DNA from: UBA4466 sp963925035
Lineage (GTDB): Bacteria > Bacteroidota > Bacteroidia > Flavobacteriales_D > Crocinitomicaceae
Direction: 5' to 3'
Assembly (NCBI GenBank): GCA_963925035.1
Contig: CAWUSK010000047.1
Location: 1 to 38,417 of the forward strand
Length of the DNA stretch: 38,417 nucleotides
In this document: positions 14,265 through 22,343 of the stretch, piece by piece
Numbering within the stretch: position 1 is the first letter of the stretch
Layout: every line of letters begins with the position of its first letter
Notes under the pieces: model-generated
What the model saw: the letters and a program-made list of their open reading frames with translations, nothing else
Told to the model about the DNA's origin: nothing
Database searches by the model: none
Program-made: the position numbers and the translations under genes

Positions 14265-15794
14265 TTGCTGAAAAAACTTCCGGATAATCAACTACTCTAT
14301 ATAATCGTTACGATTGGAGTTTTGCTGAGAATTGCATTTATTCCATTTGTCCAAATCACAGATGCAGATGCAACATCGAGAATTCTCATAGCAGAAACTT
14401 GGATTGAAACTCCAACTTTTTTAACGGACGGAATTTGGCTACCAATTCACAATTATTTTATTTCGTTGTCCTTAATAATATCTGGAGAAAGAATTTATGG
14501 TCCTGCTATATTCCATATCATTATTACTTGCTTAACCATTGTTCCACTTTATCATTTTACCAAAAGAGAATTCTCAGAAAAGGGAGCATGGTTCGCGATT
14601 GTATTTTATTTGCTTTGTCCAATAATATTCCGAAATTCCTTCCAAGCTCTGTCTGGCTTACCTCATGCATTTTTTATAGCACTCGCACTTAATTCTGTCT
14701 CCAAATCAATTCGATTCAACGATTTGAAACAGGCGATTTACGCGGGTATATTTATGACAGTTGCTGCTGGATTTCGTTATGAAGCCTGGCTAATAATCGC
14801 TTTGTTCACCTTTATTTTTCTTCTATTCAAAAAAATTAAACTCGTGATTTATTTTTGGGGATTTTCCATGATCTTCCCTCTCTTTTGGATGATCGGAAAT
14901 TACATCGCGCACAACGACTTTTTATTCGGTCTTGCAATAGCTGAAAACGACAATGTGGCATTTGGCATTAAAATAGAGCGTCTCAGCTATTTTCCATTTT
15001 CATGGTTTTTTATCTACTCTCCAATATTGGCATTTTTAGTTGGTCGAAAAATTTATCAAAAAATAAAGACGAAACAATTGATTAAATCGCGTCTTATTTG
15101 GTCAATTCCTTTTTGGCTTCTTCTGTTGGTTTTTACTTTCAAATCATATGAAGAGACTTTGTTAATGCAACACCGGTTTACTATTTTGTTAATTCTGTTT
15201 TCCACGCCGTTTATTTCAATTATTTTTGAAAACATCTAGTGGAACCGTATTAAGGCTATCAGTTTTGGTGTTATTTTCATGACTTTAATACCGCTTTCTT
15301 ATTTATGGATGAAAATACCTTATGAGAACTTATTTAAATTTTCTGATACATTAAACTATGTTTTTGCGCATATTAGAGAAGGTTCTAAAGATACCTTTGA
15401 AGCTATTCCCAGAATATCTAACCAGAATTTTGTCGCGCATAGCGATCTTTTTAATCGTGAGCTTAAAAAGGATCGCGGATTAATACTCGACTTTACTTCT
15501 TGGGATAATACTTTTTATTTAGCTGTGAATTCGAATGTTTCTCCCAAACAGATCTTTATTCTGGACGGCTCAGAAAAGGGTGAAACAGATTTGGAAAATT
15601 TGAAAGAAAGAATACAGAAATATCCTAAGGGTGTTTTCCTTATTAATCACAATTCGAGATTTTCTAAAAACCATAAGATAGAGGGAACATCTTTATTTTT
15701 GGATGCAACATGTGAGTTAAAAGTCAGCATGATAAAAAAGGATAAGGATGTTTCAATCTTTAGATATGAACTAAAAAATCTTCCCCGGATTTAA
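14265..15794 (+). pseudogene. GT-C (family 39-like) glycosyltransferase with in-frame TAG
   Basis: One frame of 510 codons interrupted only by TAG at 15237-15239 (codon 325). The first part (324 residues, TTG start at 14265) has eight or more hydrophobic segments and GT-C hallmarks: QITDADATSRI in the first periplasmic loop, with acidic residues where family-39 enzymes carry catalytic aspartates, and AGFRYEAWL. After the stop the same frame reads WNRIKAISFGVIFMTLIPL, a transmembrane helix, then a soluble C-terminal domain to 15794 with no further stop. GT-C enzymes use polyprenyl-phosphate sugars. Explanations are a recent nonsense mutation, a sequencing error, or TAG readthrough. The last 24 bases overlap the convergent FAD-oxidase gene. 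Confidence 0.75.
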
Positions 15795-17165
15795 AATTCC
15801 TTTCGGATCAAAAACAGTTTTTATAGAGCGCATCAGATTAAGGCTTTTCACATCAAATGCAATGTCCATGTAATCTTTTTGTACCAAACCAATTCCATGC
15901 TCCCCAGAAAGCGTTCCTCCAAGTTTTACAACTTCAGTAAATAATTCGCGAATTGCTTTTGGAAGTTCATTGTTCCAAGCATCATCTGACAAATTCCCTT
16001 TCAAGATATTAATGTGAAGGTTCCCATCTCCAGCATGACCGTAACAAACTGATTTAAAACCGTAATCCTCTCCAATTCGTTTTACATGGTGTAATAATTT
16101 CGGTAACTCGAAACGCGGAACTACGGTATCTTCTTCTTTGTAAATTGAGTTTGCTTTTACCGCTTCTCCAACACTTCGTCTTAATCGCCATAATGCTGTT
16201 TTTTGAGCTTCACTTTCTGCAAATAAAATTTCATCTGTCTCAAAATTTTCTAATACTTCCATTATTTTAGAACAATCTTCCATAAGTAATTCAGAATTAA
16301 ATCCATCTACCTCAATTAACAAATGTGCAGCGTGATTGTCTCCAATTTGAATTGAATCGTCCTTAAGAAAATCTTGTGTCCATAAAAGCGCATTTCTTTC
16401 CATAAACTCCAATCCACTAGGTGTAATGCCAGCTTTAAATATGGCAGAAACAGCTTCGCATGCTTTAGCCGAATCATAAAAAGGTACCAACATTAATAAA
16501 TCAGCAGTAGGATGAGGAATTAGCTTCAGAACAATTTTTGTGATGATTCCTAATGTTCCTTCTGATCCGACAATTAGTTGAGTGAGGTTGTAGCCAGTAG
16601 CGTTTTTTAATACGTTAGCGCCTGTCCAGATGATTTCTCCTGATGGAAGTACAATTTCTAAGTTTAAAACATAATCACTCGTTACACCGTACTTAACGGC
16701 TTTTGGTCCTCCAGAATTTTCTGAAACATTTCCTCCGATAAAACAACTTCCTTTACTGGCAGGATCGGGCGGATAAAACAATCCTTTTTCTTTAACCGCT
16801 TCTTGCAGAACTTGCGTAATAACACCTGGTTCTGTGGTCACTTGAAGATTGTCTTCGTCGATCAAAAGAATTTTGTTAAACTTTTCCATAGAAAGTGCAA
16901 CACCGCCATGCAAAGGAATTGCGCCTCCACTTAAACCTGTTCTTGCGCCAGAAGGTGTAACTGGAATTGAATGCTCATTACAATAACTAAGAATCTTCGA
17001 AATTTCATCGGGTGTTTCTGGCTTTAAAACAATATCTGGAAAAATGGAGATGTCTTCTGTCTCATCATGACTGTATTTTTCCTTCGAAGCATCGTCAACA
17101 AAACATCTGTCGCCGATGAGTGTTTCGAAAAAGAAAGTGTGTTCTGAGAGCTTATCCAAAGTCAT
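15771..17165 (-). CDS. FAD-linked oxidase, GlcD/D-lactate dehydrogenase type
   Basis: A 464-residue flavoprotein of the FAD_binding_4 plus FAD-oxidase C-terminal architecture. It oxidises a 2-hydroxyacid such as glycolate or D-lactate. Seen: PDIVLKPETPDEISKIL; the FAD pyrophosphate loop PSGARTGLSGGAIP; CFIGGNVSENSGGPKAVKYG; NATGYNLTQLIVGSEGTLGI; and in the C-terminal domain CYGHAGDGNLHINIL (metal and substrate histidines), GEHGIGLVQK and DPKGILNPGKIF. Length matches GlcD-type subunits. No GlcE or GlcF partner is adjacent. The ATG at 17165 (MTLDKLSEHTF) is preferred over 17210. The 3' end overlaps the glycosyltransferase frame by 24 bases. Confidence 0.9.
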   Translation of the reverse strand: MTLDKLSEHTFFFETLIGDRCFVDDASKEKYSHDETEDISIFPDIVLKPETPDEISKILSYCNEHSIPVTPSGARTGLSGGAIPLHGGVALSMEKFNKILLIDEDNLQVTTEPGVITQVLQEAVKEKGLFYPPDPASKGSCFIGGNVSENSGGPKAVKYGVTSDYVLNLEIVLPSGEIIWTGANVLKNATGYNLTQLIVGSEGTLGIITKIVLKLIPHPTADLLMLVPFYDSAKACEAVSAIFKAGITPSGLEFMERNALLWTQDFLKDDSIQIGDNHAAHLLIEVDGFNSELLMEDCSKIMEVLENFETDEILFAESEAQKTALWRLRRSVGEAVKANSIYKEEDTVVPRFELPKLLHHVKRIGEDYGFKSVCYGHAGDGNLHINILKGNLSDDAWNNELPKAIRELFTEVVKLGGTLSGEHGIGLVQKDYMDIAFDVKSLNLMRSIKTVFDPKGILNPGKIF

Positions 17166-17210
17166 TGTATAATTTTTACTCAAGATTAGGAAAAGATAAT
17201 TCGGTATCAA

Positions 17211-17244
17211 AAAAAATCCAGCAAATAATTTTGCTGGATTTTTT
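17211..17244 (-). terminator. Terminator of the acidic secreted protein gene
   Basis: AAAAAATCCAGCAAA (17211-17225) and TTTGCTGGATTTTTT (17230-17244) pair perfectly over 15 bp around TAAT. A/T runs on both sides make it functional in either direction. It lies between the stop at 17265 and the FAD-oxidase start at 17165, so it isolates the two minus-strand genes. Confidence 0.9.
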
Positions 17245-17264
17245 AAATAGTTCGTTGAATTTAA

Positions 17265-17660
17265 TTATTCTTCACCTTCTTCGTCATACTCTCCATCACC
17301 GAAGTCTAAATCGAAAAAGATTATTTTTCCACCTTCTTCACAAACATCGTAAACCATTGGTTCTGCCTCCTCTTCTGAATCGTCTTCGTCAATAACCCAC
17401 AAAGTTTCGAATCGCACACAGTTTTCTTCCTCAGAAATTACTCGTGTAATTTTCCCCATTGGTATCATTCCAGCTTCGATTACTTCCTTTAAACAGTATT
17501 TGGCTAAAGCTTTTTCAGCTGCTAATTCGGTTCCATCTAATGCTGTTAAGAAAGCTTTAATAGTTGGGTTTTTTAATTCTACAATTTTTAGTTCTTGTGC
17601 GATTGATGCCGTTGAAGTCAGGCATAGAAACAAGACAGCTAAAATTCTCATGTTTTTCAT
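17265..17660 (-). CDS. Small secreted protein with acidic tail
   Basis: A 131-residue protein with a signal peptide (hydrophobic RILAVLFLCLTSTASIAQ, cleavage after IAQ). No known domain recognised. The mature part has two cysteines in YCLKEV and ENCVRF plus one in DVCEEGG, and becomes strongly acidic: DEDDSEEEAEP and a DFGDGEYDEEGEE end. Such a tail could bind calcium or another cation, but that is inference. ATG at 17660 or 17651 both give a valid signal. It is a single-gene unit with its own -7 box (17687-17694) and terminator. Confidence 0.65.
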   Translation of the reverse strand: MKNMRILAVLFLCLTSTASIAQELKIVELKNPTIKAFLTALDGTELAAEKALAKYCLKEVIEAGMIPMGKITRVISEEENCVRFETLWVIDEDDSEEEAEPMVYDVCEEGGKIIFFDLDFGDGEYDEEGEE

Positions 17661-17686
17661 AGGTTTTTTTTGGTTGTTTTACGTAT

Positions 17687-17694
17687 CAAAAATA
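17687..17694 (-). promoter_or_regulatory. -7 box of the acidic secreted protein gene
   Basis: The minus strand reads TATTTTTG, an exact TAnnTTTG match, 27 bases upstream of the ATG at 17660. No -33 TTG at usual spacing. Confidence 0.5.
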
Positions 17695-17726
17695 AAACTA
17701 AATATTTTATTGAAATTACATTCAAG

Positions 17727-17758
17727 AAAAAAAAGTACCTACAAATACAGGTGCTTTT
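17727..17758 (-). terminator. Terminator of the TPR-OmpA operon
   Basis: On the minus strand AAAAGCACCT and AGGTACTTTT form a 10-bp stem (one G-T) around an 8-base loop, followed by a T-run. It lies about 45 bases after the OmpA-family stop codon. Confidence 0.88.
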
Positions 17759-17801
17759 CAATCATGCATTAACGTTTGAATTTACGCAACTTTAGCCGAG
17801 A

Positions 17802-19871
17802 CTAGTTTGCTTTAATTTCAAACTCTGTACGTCTATTTTCTTGTCTTCCATCTGGACTATTGTTCGATGCAATTGGTTTGTTTGAACCATAACCCATTGC
17901 CGTCATTCTAACTGCAGCGATTCCTTTCCCTGTCAAGTAGTTTACAACTGCTTGAGCTCTATCTTGTGATAAAGTATTGTTTAAACTCGCCGAACCAGTG
18001 TTATCTGTGTGACCAGAAATTTCGATGTTTAACGAAGGAACATCTTTCATTAATTTCACTAAACGATCCAACTCTGAATTTGATTCAGAACGTAATGTCG
18101 ATTTTCCTGTGTCAAAGAAGATATTACGCAAAGCAATTTTACTTCCAACTGCGATGTTTTTCAATTCAATCACTTTATTAACTAAGTTGTCAGCACTTCC
18201 TTGTGGAATGTCAAAGTTTTCCGAATGAAATAAGTATCCTTCAGCTTTCACAGCAATTCCATAGTTTTTACCAGATGCAAGTGTGATGATAAATTTACCT
18301 GTCGCACTATTTGTTGTGAATGTTTCAATCACTTTTCCTGTTGCATTGTCAGTAATTTCAATTTCCGATTCAACAGGTTTTTTAGTCATTGCATCAATTG
18401 TCTTCCCCTTAAATACAGTAAAAGACTTTTTGTTTACATCAACAGTTGATTCGATTGAATTATCCTTGATAGGGTTAACAATAGAAGCAAGAAGATAATC
18501 TTCCGTTGCTGTAACTGGTTCTTTCTCAGGTCCGAAAAATGTCACTTTAAAAATGTCATGACCACCTTTACTTTCTGGACGGTTAGAGGAAATATACGCG
18601 AATTTTCCATTGGCAGTTGAAGCAAAGAAAAAATCATCGTACGGCGTATTGATTGGATAGCCTAAATTTTCTGGTTTCGACCAAGACCCTTGAGATTTGC
18701 GTGAAACGAAAATATCGTAACCTCCCAATGACCCCGTTCCTTCCGAACAGATGTACATTGTCTCATTATCAATGGCGATATAAACAGGACCTTCATTGAA
18801 CTTACTATTGACCGTCGAAATCATTTGAGCTGCCATGTAGTTTTTTTGAATTTTACTTTGCATACTGCTGTATACAATTTCAAATCCGTTTGATCTGTTT
18901 TCACTGTCTCTTGCAAAATAGATACTCCAGCCATCTGCGCTATATGCAGCATAAATATCATTTGATTTATTAGACGAGATTTGGAAAGGCATGTCTGTTG
19001 GTGCGCTCCAGTCTAATCCAACTAATTTACTCTCAAAAATATCAAACTGCCCATTAACAGAACGGTGCATTAACATCTTTGTACCATCGTAACTTAGGTT
19101 GTTAGAGACATCATCTTCGGTTGTGTTGACACCTCCTTTCAACTGCTTTGGACTAGCCCAAGTTCGGTCAGTTAATGTTGAAGAGTATATATCTTTATCA
19201 TAACTTCCAGCTTCATTTGCTGTATGGCCGTTTGGTCTGTCAGAGGTGAAAATAATTTCACTTCCGTCTGTTGTAATTGAAGGAGCGTAGTCATTGAACT
19301 CAGTATTTAGTTCGCTTACGTTGTCTACCCATGCGCGCACCGGGTTTTGAATTGCTGCTTGTGCTGTGTGGCATTCGTTTTTATACTGAGTAACGAATTT
19401 ACTGAAGTTATCGGCTTTTTTATAGGACACTTCAAACGCATCATACGCTCGAATGGCTTCAGAAAACTTATTGTCCAATTGCAACGCTTTTCCATAATAG
19501 AACTCTATAAGATTGTCGCAAGCAGGGTCTAATTTATACGCTTCGTAAATATGTGGAACTCCCTTCGATGAGTACGTAGAGTTGATGTAACAAACACCAA
19601 TTTTATAATTCACTTCTGCATTTTTCGGATTGAATTTTTGAGCAATCTGATAGTTTTTCAGTGCTAATTCATAATTCAATCCTGGGCTTTGTATGACAAA
19701 TATTGCTTCATTCGCAATCGTGAAATACTCATCTCCTTTTTTAATCGCATCCGTTGCAGTTTTCAAACCATCTTTATCGTCTTTAAAATTTGCAGACTTA
19801 AATTCGATGTTTTGACCAATAACCGTACAAGTGAACGATAATAGTATAGTTGTTATTATTGACTTCATCAT
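17802..19871 (-). CDS. OmpA-family protein with PorE-like architecture
   Basis: About 689 residues, secreted (signal peptide ending CTVIGQ). Order of domains: TPR-like helices (about residues 30-170, e.g. ALKNYQIAQKFNPKNAEVNYKIG); a beta-propeller of PD40/TolB-type blades (about 190-470, e.g. DGSEIIFTSDRPNG, YSADGWSIYFARD, GGYDIFVSRK, GGHDIFKVTFF); a carboxypeptidase-regulatory-like domain (about 490-565, KGKTIDAMTKKPVES); and a C-terminal OmpA domain with NIFFDTGKSTLR, ISGHTDNTGS and GRQENRRTEFEI, holding the Asp and Arg that bind diaminopimelate in peptidoglycan. This order is that of PorE, a T9SS component linking the machine to the cell wall, but paralogs with the same layout are common. 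Start taken at 19871 (MMKSI), 12 bases after the TPR gene. Confidence 0.85.
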   Translation of the reverse strand: MMKSIITTILLSFTCTVIGQNIEFKSANFKDDKDGLKTATDAIKKGDEYFTIANEAIFVIQSPGLNYELALKNYQIAQKFNPKNAEVNYKIGVCYINSTYSSKGVPHIYEAYKLDPACDNLIEFYYGKALQLDNKFSEAIRAYDAFEVSYKKADNFSKFVTQYKNECHTAQAAIQNPVRAWVDNVSELNTEFNDYAPSITTDGSEIIFTSDRPNGHTANEAGSYDKDIYSSTLTDRTWASPKQLKGGVNTTEDDVSNNLSYDGTKMLMHRSVNGQFDIFESKLVGLDWSAPTDMPFQISSNKSNDIYAAYSADGWSIYFARDSENRSNGFEIVYSSMQSKIQKNYMAAQMISTVNSKFNEGPVYIAIDNETMYICSEGTGSLGGYDIFVSRKSQGSWSKPENLGYPINTPYDDFFFASTANGKFAYISSNRPESKGGHDIFKVTFFGPEKEPVTATEDYLLASIVNPIKDNSIESTVDVNKKSFTVFKGKTIDAMTKKPVESEIEITDNATGKVIETFTTNSATGKFIITLASGKNYGIAVKAEGYLFHSENFDIPQGSADNLVNKVIELKNIAVGSKIALRNIFFDTGKSTLRSESNSELDRLVKLMKDVPSLNIEISGHTDNTGSASLNNTLSQDRAQAVVNYLTGKGIAAVRMTAMGYGSNKPIASNNSPDGRQENRRTEFEIKAN

Positions 19872-19882
19872 TGTTCTTAATA

Positions 19883-20983
19883 TTAATTTGCGCAATTACC
19901 TGCGTAATAGTTTTTACCTGTTTCAGATCCTAATTCTTTCGCTTTGTGCCAATCTTCGCATGCACCGTTTAAATCACGAAGCATTTCTTTGGCCATTCCA
20001 CGATTTGTGTAAGCTGCACCATTTTCTTTGTCGTGCTCAATTGCTTTGTCAGCAAATTCTTTAGCCTTCATGTAGTCTTTTTTCTTAAAATAAGTCCCAC
20101 TCAAGTTAGATTCTGCTGCAGAATAATTTAATTTAAGGCTCAATGCTTTTGTGAAATCATTGATGGCGTCGTCTAAACGGCCTTTGTCCATTTGCGCAAC
20201 ACCGCGATTATTATAAGCTAAATGAAAATTTGGATCTACAGAAATAGCTCTGTTAAATGCTTCCAATGCACCTTTATAATCGTTCATTTTGTTTTTTGTA
20301 GTTCCGATATTGTTTAGTACGAAAGCTAAATTTGGGTTTTTACGTGCAGCTTCTTCGTAATCTACAATCGCTTTAGCAAAATCACCTTTCATTCTATGAG
20401 AAGAACCTCTATCGTTTAATGCATTTACAAAGTCAGGACTGAGTTGCAAGGTTTTAGTGAAATAACTAATTGCACCATCGTAATCTTTTTGTAAAAAACG
20501 CAAAGTACCATAGTTGTAATAGGCTTTTGCATTAGTCGCGTCTAAAGAAATTGACTTTTCGTAATCTTTTTCGGCTTTCAAATATTCATTCAAACCTTGT
20601 TGTGATCTGCCTCGTTGAAAATAAGCTTTCGAATAAGCAGGCTTCAATTGAATTAATTTATCCAATGTTTTAGTCGCTTCTGCGTATTTTCCAACTTCAT
20701 TTTCTGCAACACCTTTGTTGTAATACGCTGCAGTAAAATTAGGGTCAAACCCAACAGACTTTCCGAATTGTTCAATTGCGGCATCGAATTTCTTTTCAGA
20801 AAACAATTTAATTCCATTGTTATAGGCTTCTTGACTGTTTCCGATAGCAGCATTCTCAATGTTCAATGCCGCAATAGAATCACTATATGCTTGCTCTTCT
20901 GGGGTTAATTCTTCCACTTGAGAAAAAGTGAAAGTGCTTAATCCAATAAATAGGAGTAAGCATAGTTTAGTTGATTTTATCAC
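19883..20983 (-). CDS. Secreted TPR-repeat protein
   Basis: About 366 residues: a signal peptide (STKLCLLLFIGLSTFTFSQ) followed by roughly nine or ten consecutive tetratricopeptide repeats of 34 residues. Each carries the A/Y-x-x-G...F-x-A...P pattern, e.g. AYYNKGVAENEVGKYAEA, AYYNYGTLRFLQKDYDGA, AYNNRGVAQMDKGRLDDA. The last ends DLNGACEDWHKAKELG plus a Cys-containing tail. TPRs are protein-binding scaffolds. It is followed by the PorE-like OmpA gene in the same operon, so it may be an envelope partner of that protein. The start is set at GTG 20983 just before the signal; the longer frame to 21061 adds unlikely sequence. Confidence 0.78.
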   Translation of the reverse strand: MIKSTKLCLLLFIGLSTFTFSQVEELTPEEQAYSDSIAALNIENAAIGNSQEAYNNGIKLFSEKKFDAAIEQFGKSVGFDPNFTAAYYNKGVAENEVGKYAEATKTLDKLIQLKPAYSKAYFQRGRSQQGLNEYLKAEKDYEKSISLDATNAKAYYNYGTLRFLQKDYDGAISYFTKTLQLSPDFVNALNDRGSSHRMKGDFAKAIVDYEEAARKNPNLAFVLNNIGTTKNKMNDYKGALEAFNRAISVDPNFHLAYNNRGVAQMDKGRLDDAINDFTKALSLKLNYSAAESNLSGTYFKKKDYMKAKEFADKAIEHDKENGAAYTNRGMAKEMLRDLNGACEDWHKAKELGSETGKNYYAGNCAN

Positions 20984-21047
20984 ATTTAATTTTTTAGATT
21001 TTGAGTTCCAAAATACAAACTTTGTGCCGTAGTGAAGTAGATAAGTT

Positions 21048-21071
21048 ATTAACAATGGCAAAATTGTTAAT
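21048..21071. promoter_or_regulatory. Inverted repeat in the TPR/thiolase divergent region
   Basis: ATTAACAAT and ATTGTTAAT are perfect 9-bp inverted arms around GGCAAA, 22 bases upstream of the thiolase ATG. A TAATTTAG sequence (21068-21075), one base off the -7 consensus, overlaps the right arm. The shape suits a dimeric repressor site, TetR-type being common for acyl-CoA genes, but no regulator gene is nearby. Confidence 0.45.
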
Positions 21072-21092
21072 TTAGCATTCTAAAGAATAATT

Positions 21093-22301
21093 ATGTCAAA
21101 AGAAGTATTTATAGTTGATGGTATTCGTACACCAATTGGAAATTTTGGAGGAACGTTAGGAGCAGTAAGAACAGATGATTTAGGCGCAATTGTCATCAAG
21201 GAGTTGATGAGAAGGAATTCCCAGTTAGATCCGATGTTAATTGAGGACGTTATATTCGGTTGTGCAAATCAGGCAGGAGAGGACAATAGAAATGTTGCTC
21301 GTATGTCAGGTTTGTTGGCTGGTCTGCCATTTCAAGTTGGAGGTGAAACTGTAAATCGATTATGTGCTTCAGGCATGGCCTCGACAATAAATGCGGCTCG
21401 TGCAATAAAAGACGGTGCTGGCGATATTTATATTTCAGGAGGTATTGAAAATATGACAAGAGGACCTTGGGTGATTTCGAAAACTTCAACACCATTTGGT
21501 AGAGATGCTCAAATGTATGATTCTGCCTTTGGATGGAGATTTATTAATCCTAAAATGGAGGAATTGTATGGAGTAGAAGGAATGGGCAACACGGCAGAAA
21601 ATTTAGTCGAATTATATGGTATTGAACGTGAAGCACAAGATCGCTTCTCTTGTTGGTCACAGGAAAAAGCAACTGCAGCCTTGAAGTCTGGGCGATTGGC
21701 TCAAGAAATAGTTTCTGTCGAAATTCCGCAGCGAAAAAAGGATTCAATTATTTTTAGTCAAGATGAATTTATTCGGTCGAACACGACCATGGAAACATTG
21801 GGAGGATTAAGACCTGCATTTAAAAAAGACGGTTCTGTTACGGCTGGAAATGCATCCGGTTTAAATGACGGTGCAGCAGCACTTTTGATTGCTTCGGAAG
21901 ACGCTGTTAATAAAAATGGATTAAAGCCTTTGGCGAGAATTGTTGGCGCTGCGATTGCGGGAGTTGAACCTCGAATCATGGGGATAGGTCCAGTTTACGC
22001 AATTGAAAAAGTTCTTGCACGTACAGGGCTGACTCTAGATCAAATGGATATATTGGAATTGAATGAGGCATTTGCGGCTCAAGTTTTAGCATGTACGCGA
22101 AAAATGGGATTGCAAGACGATGATCCAAGAATCAATCCAAATGGTGGAGCGATTGCTTTAGGACATCCATTAGGAGTGACGGGTGCAAGAATTCTACATT
22201 CTGCAGCACTTGAATTACAGAAATCGAATAAACGCTATGCGTTAGTAAGTTTATGCATAGGAGTTGGACAGGGTTATGCTACAATATTAGAAAAAGCGTA
22301 A
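21093..22301 (+). CDS. Thiolase, 3-oxoadipyl-CoA/acetyl-CoA C-acyltransferase type
   Basis: A 402-residue degradative thiolase that cleaves 3-oxoacyl-CoA with CoA to give acetyl-CoA and a shortened acyl-CoA. Active residues: Cys91 in NRLCASGMAS, His358 in IALGHPLGVTGAR and Cys388 in SLCIGVGQG; NEAFAAQ is also present. The segment VIFGCANQAGEDNRNVARM and the FGWRFINPKM...YGVEGMGNTAENL region resemble the PcaF/PaaJ group, which acts on 3-oxoadipyl-CoA. General FadA or AtoB roles cannot be excluded. There is no adjacent fadB or paa cluster. Monocistronic, with a palindrome in its promoter region. Confidence 0.88.
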   Translation: MSKEVFIVDGIRTPIGNFGGTLGAVRTDDLGAIVIKELMRRNSQLDPMLIEDVIFGCANQAGEDNRNVARMSGLLAGLPFQVGGETVNRLCASGMASTINAARAIKDGAGDIYISGGIENMTRGPWVISKTSTPFGRDAQMYDSAFGWRFINPKMEELYGVEGMGNTAENLVELYGIEREAQDRFSCWSQEKATAALKSGRLAQEIVSVEIPQRKKDSIIFSQDEFIRSNTTMETLGGLRPAFKKDGSVTAGNASGLNDGAAALLIASEDAVNKNGLKPLARIVGAAIAGVEPRIMGIGPVYAIEKVLARTGLTLDQMDILELNEAFAAQVLACTRKMGLQDDDPRINPNGGAIALGHPLGVTGARILHSAALELQKSNKRYALVSLCIGVGQGYATILEKA

Positions 22302-22343
22302 GTATACCAACCATAGACATGCAAGAACCGTTATTCATATAAG

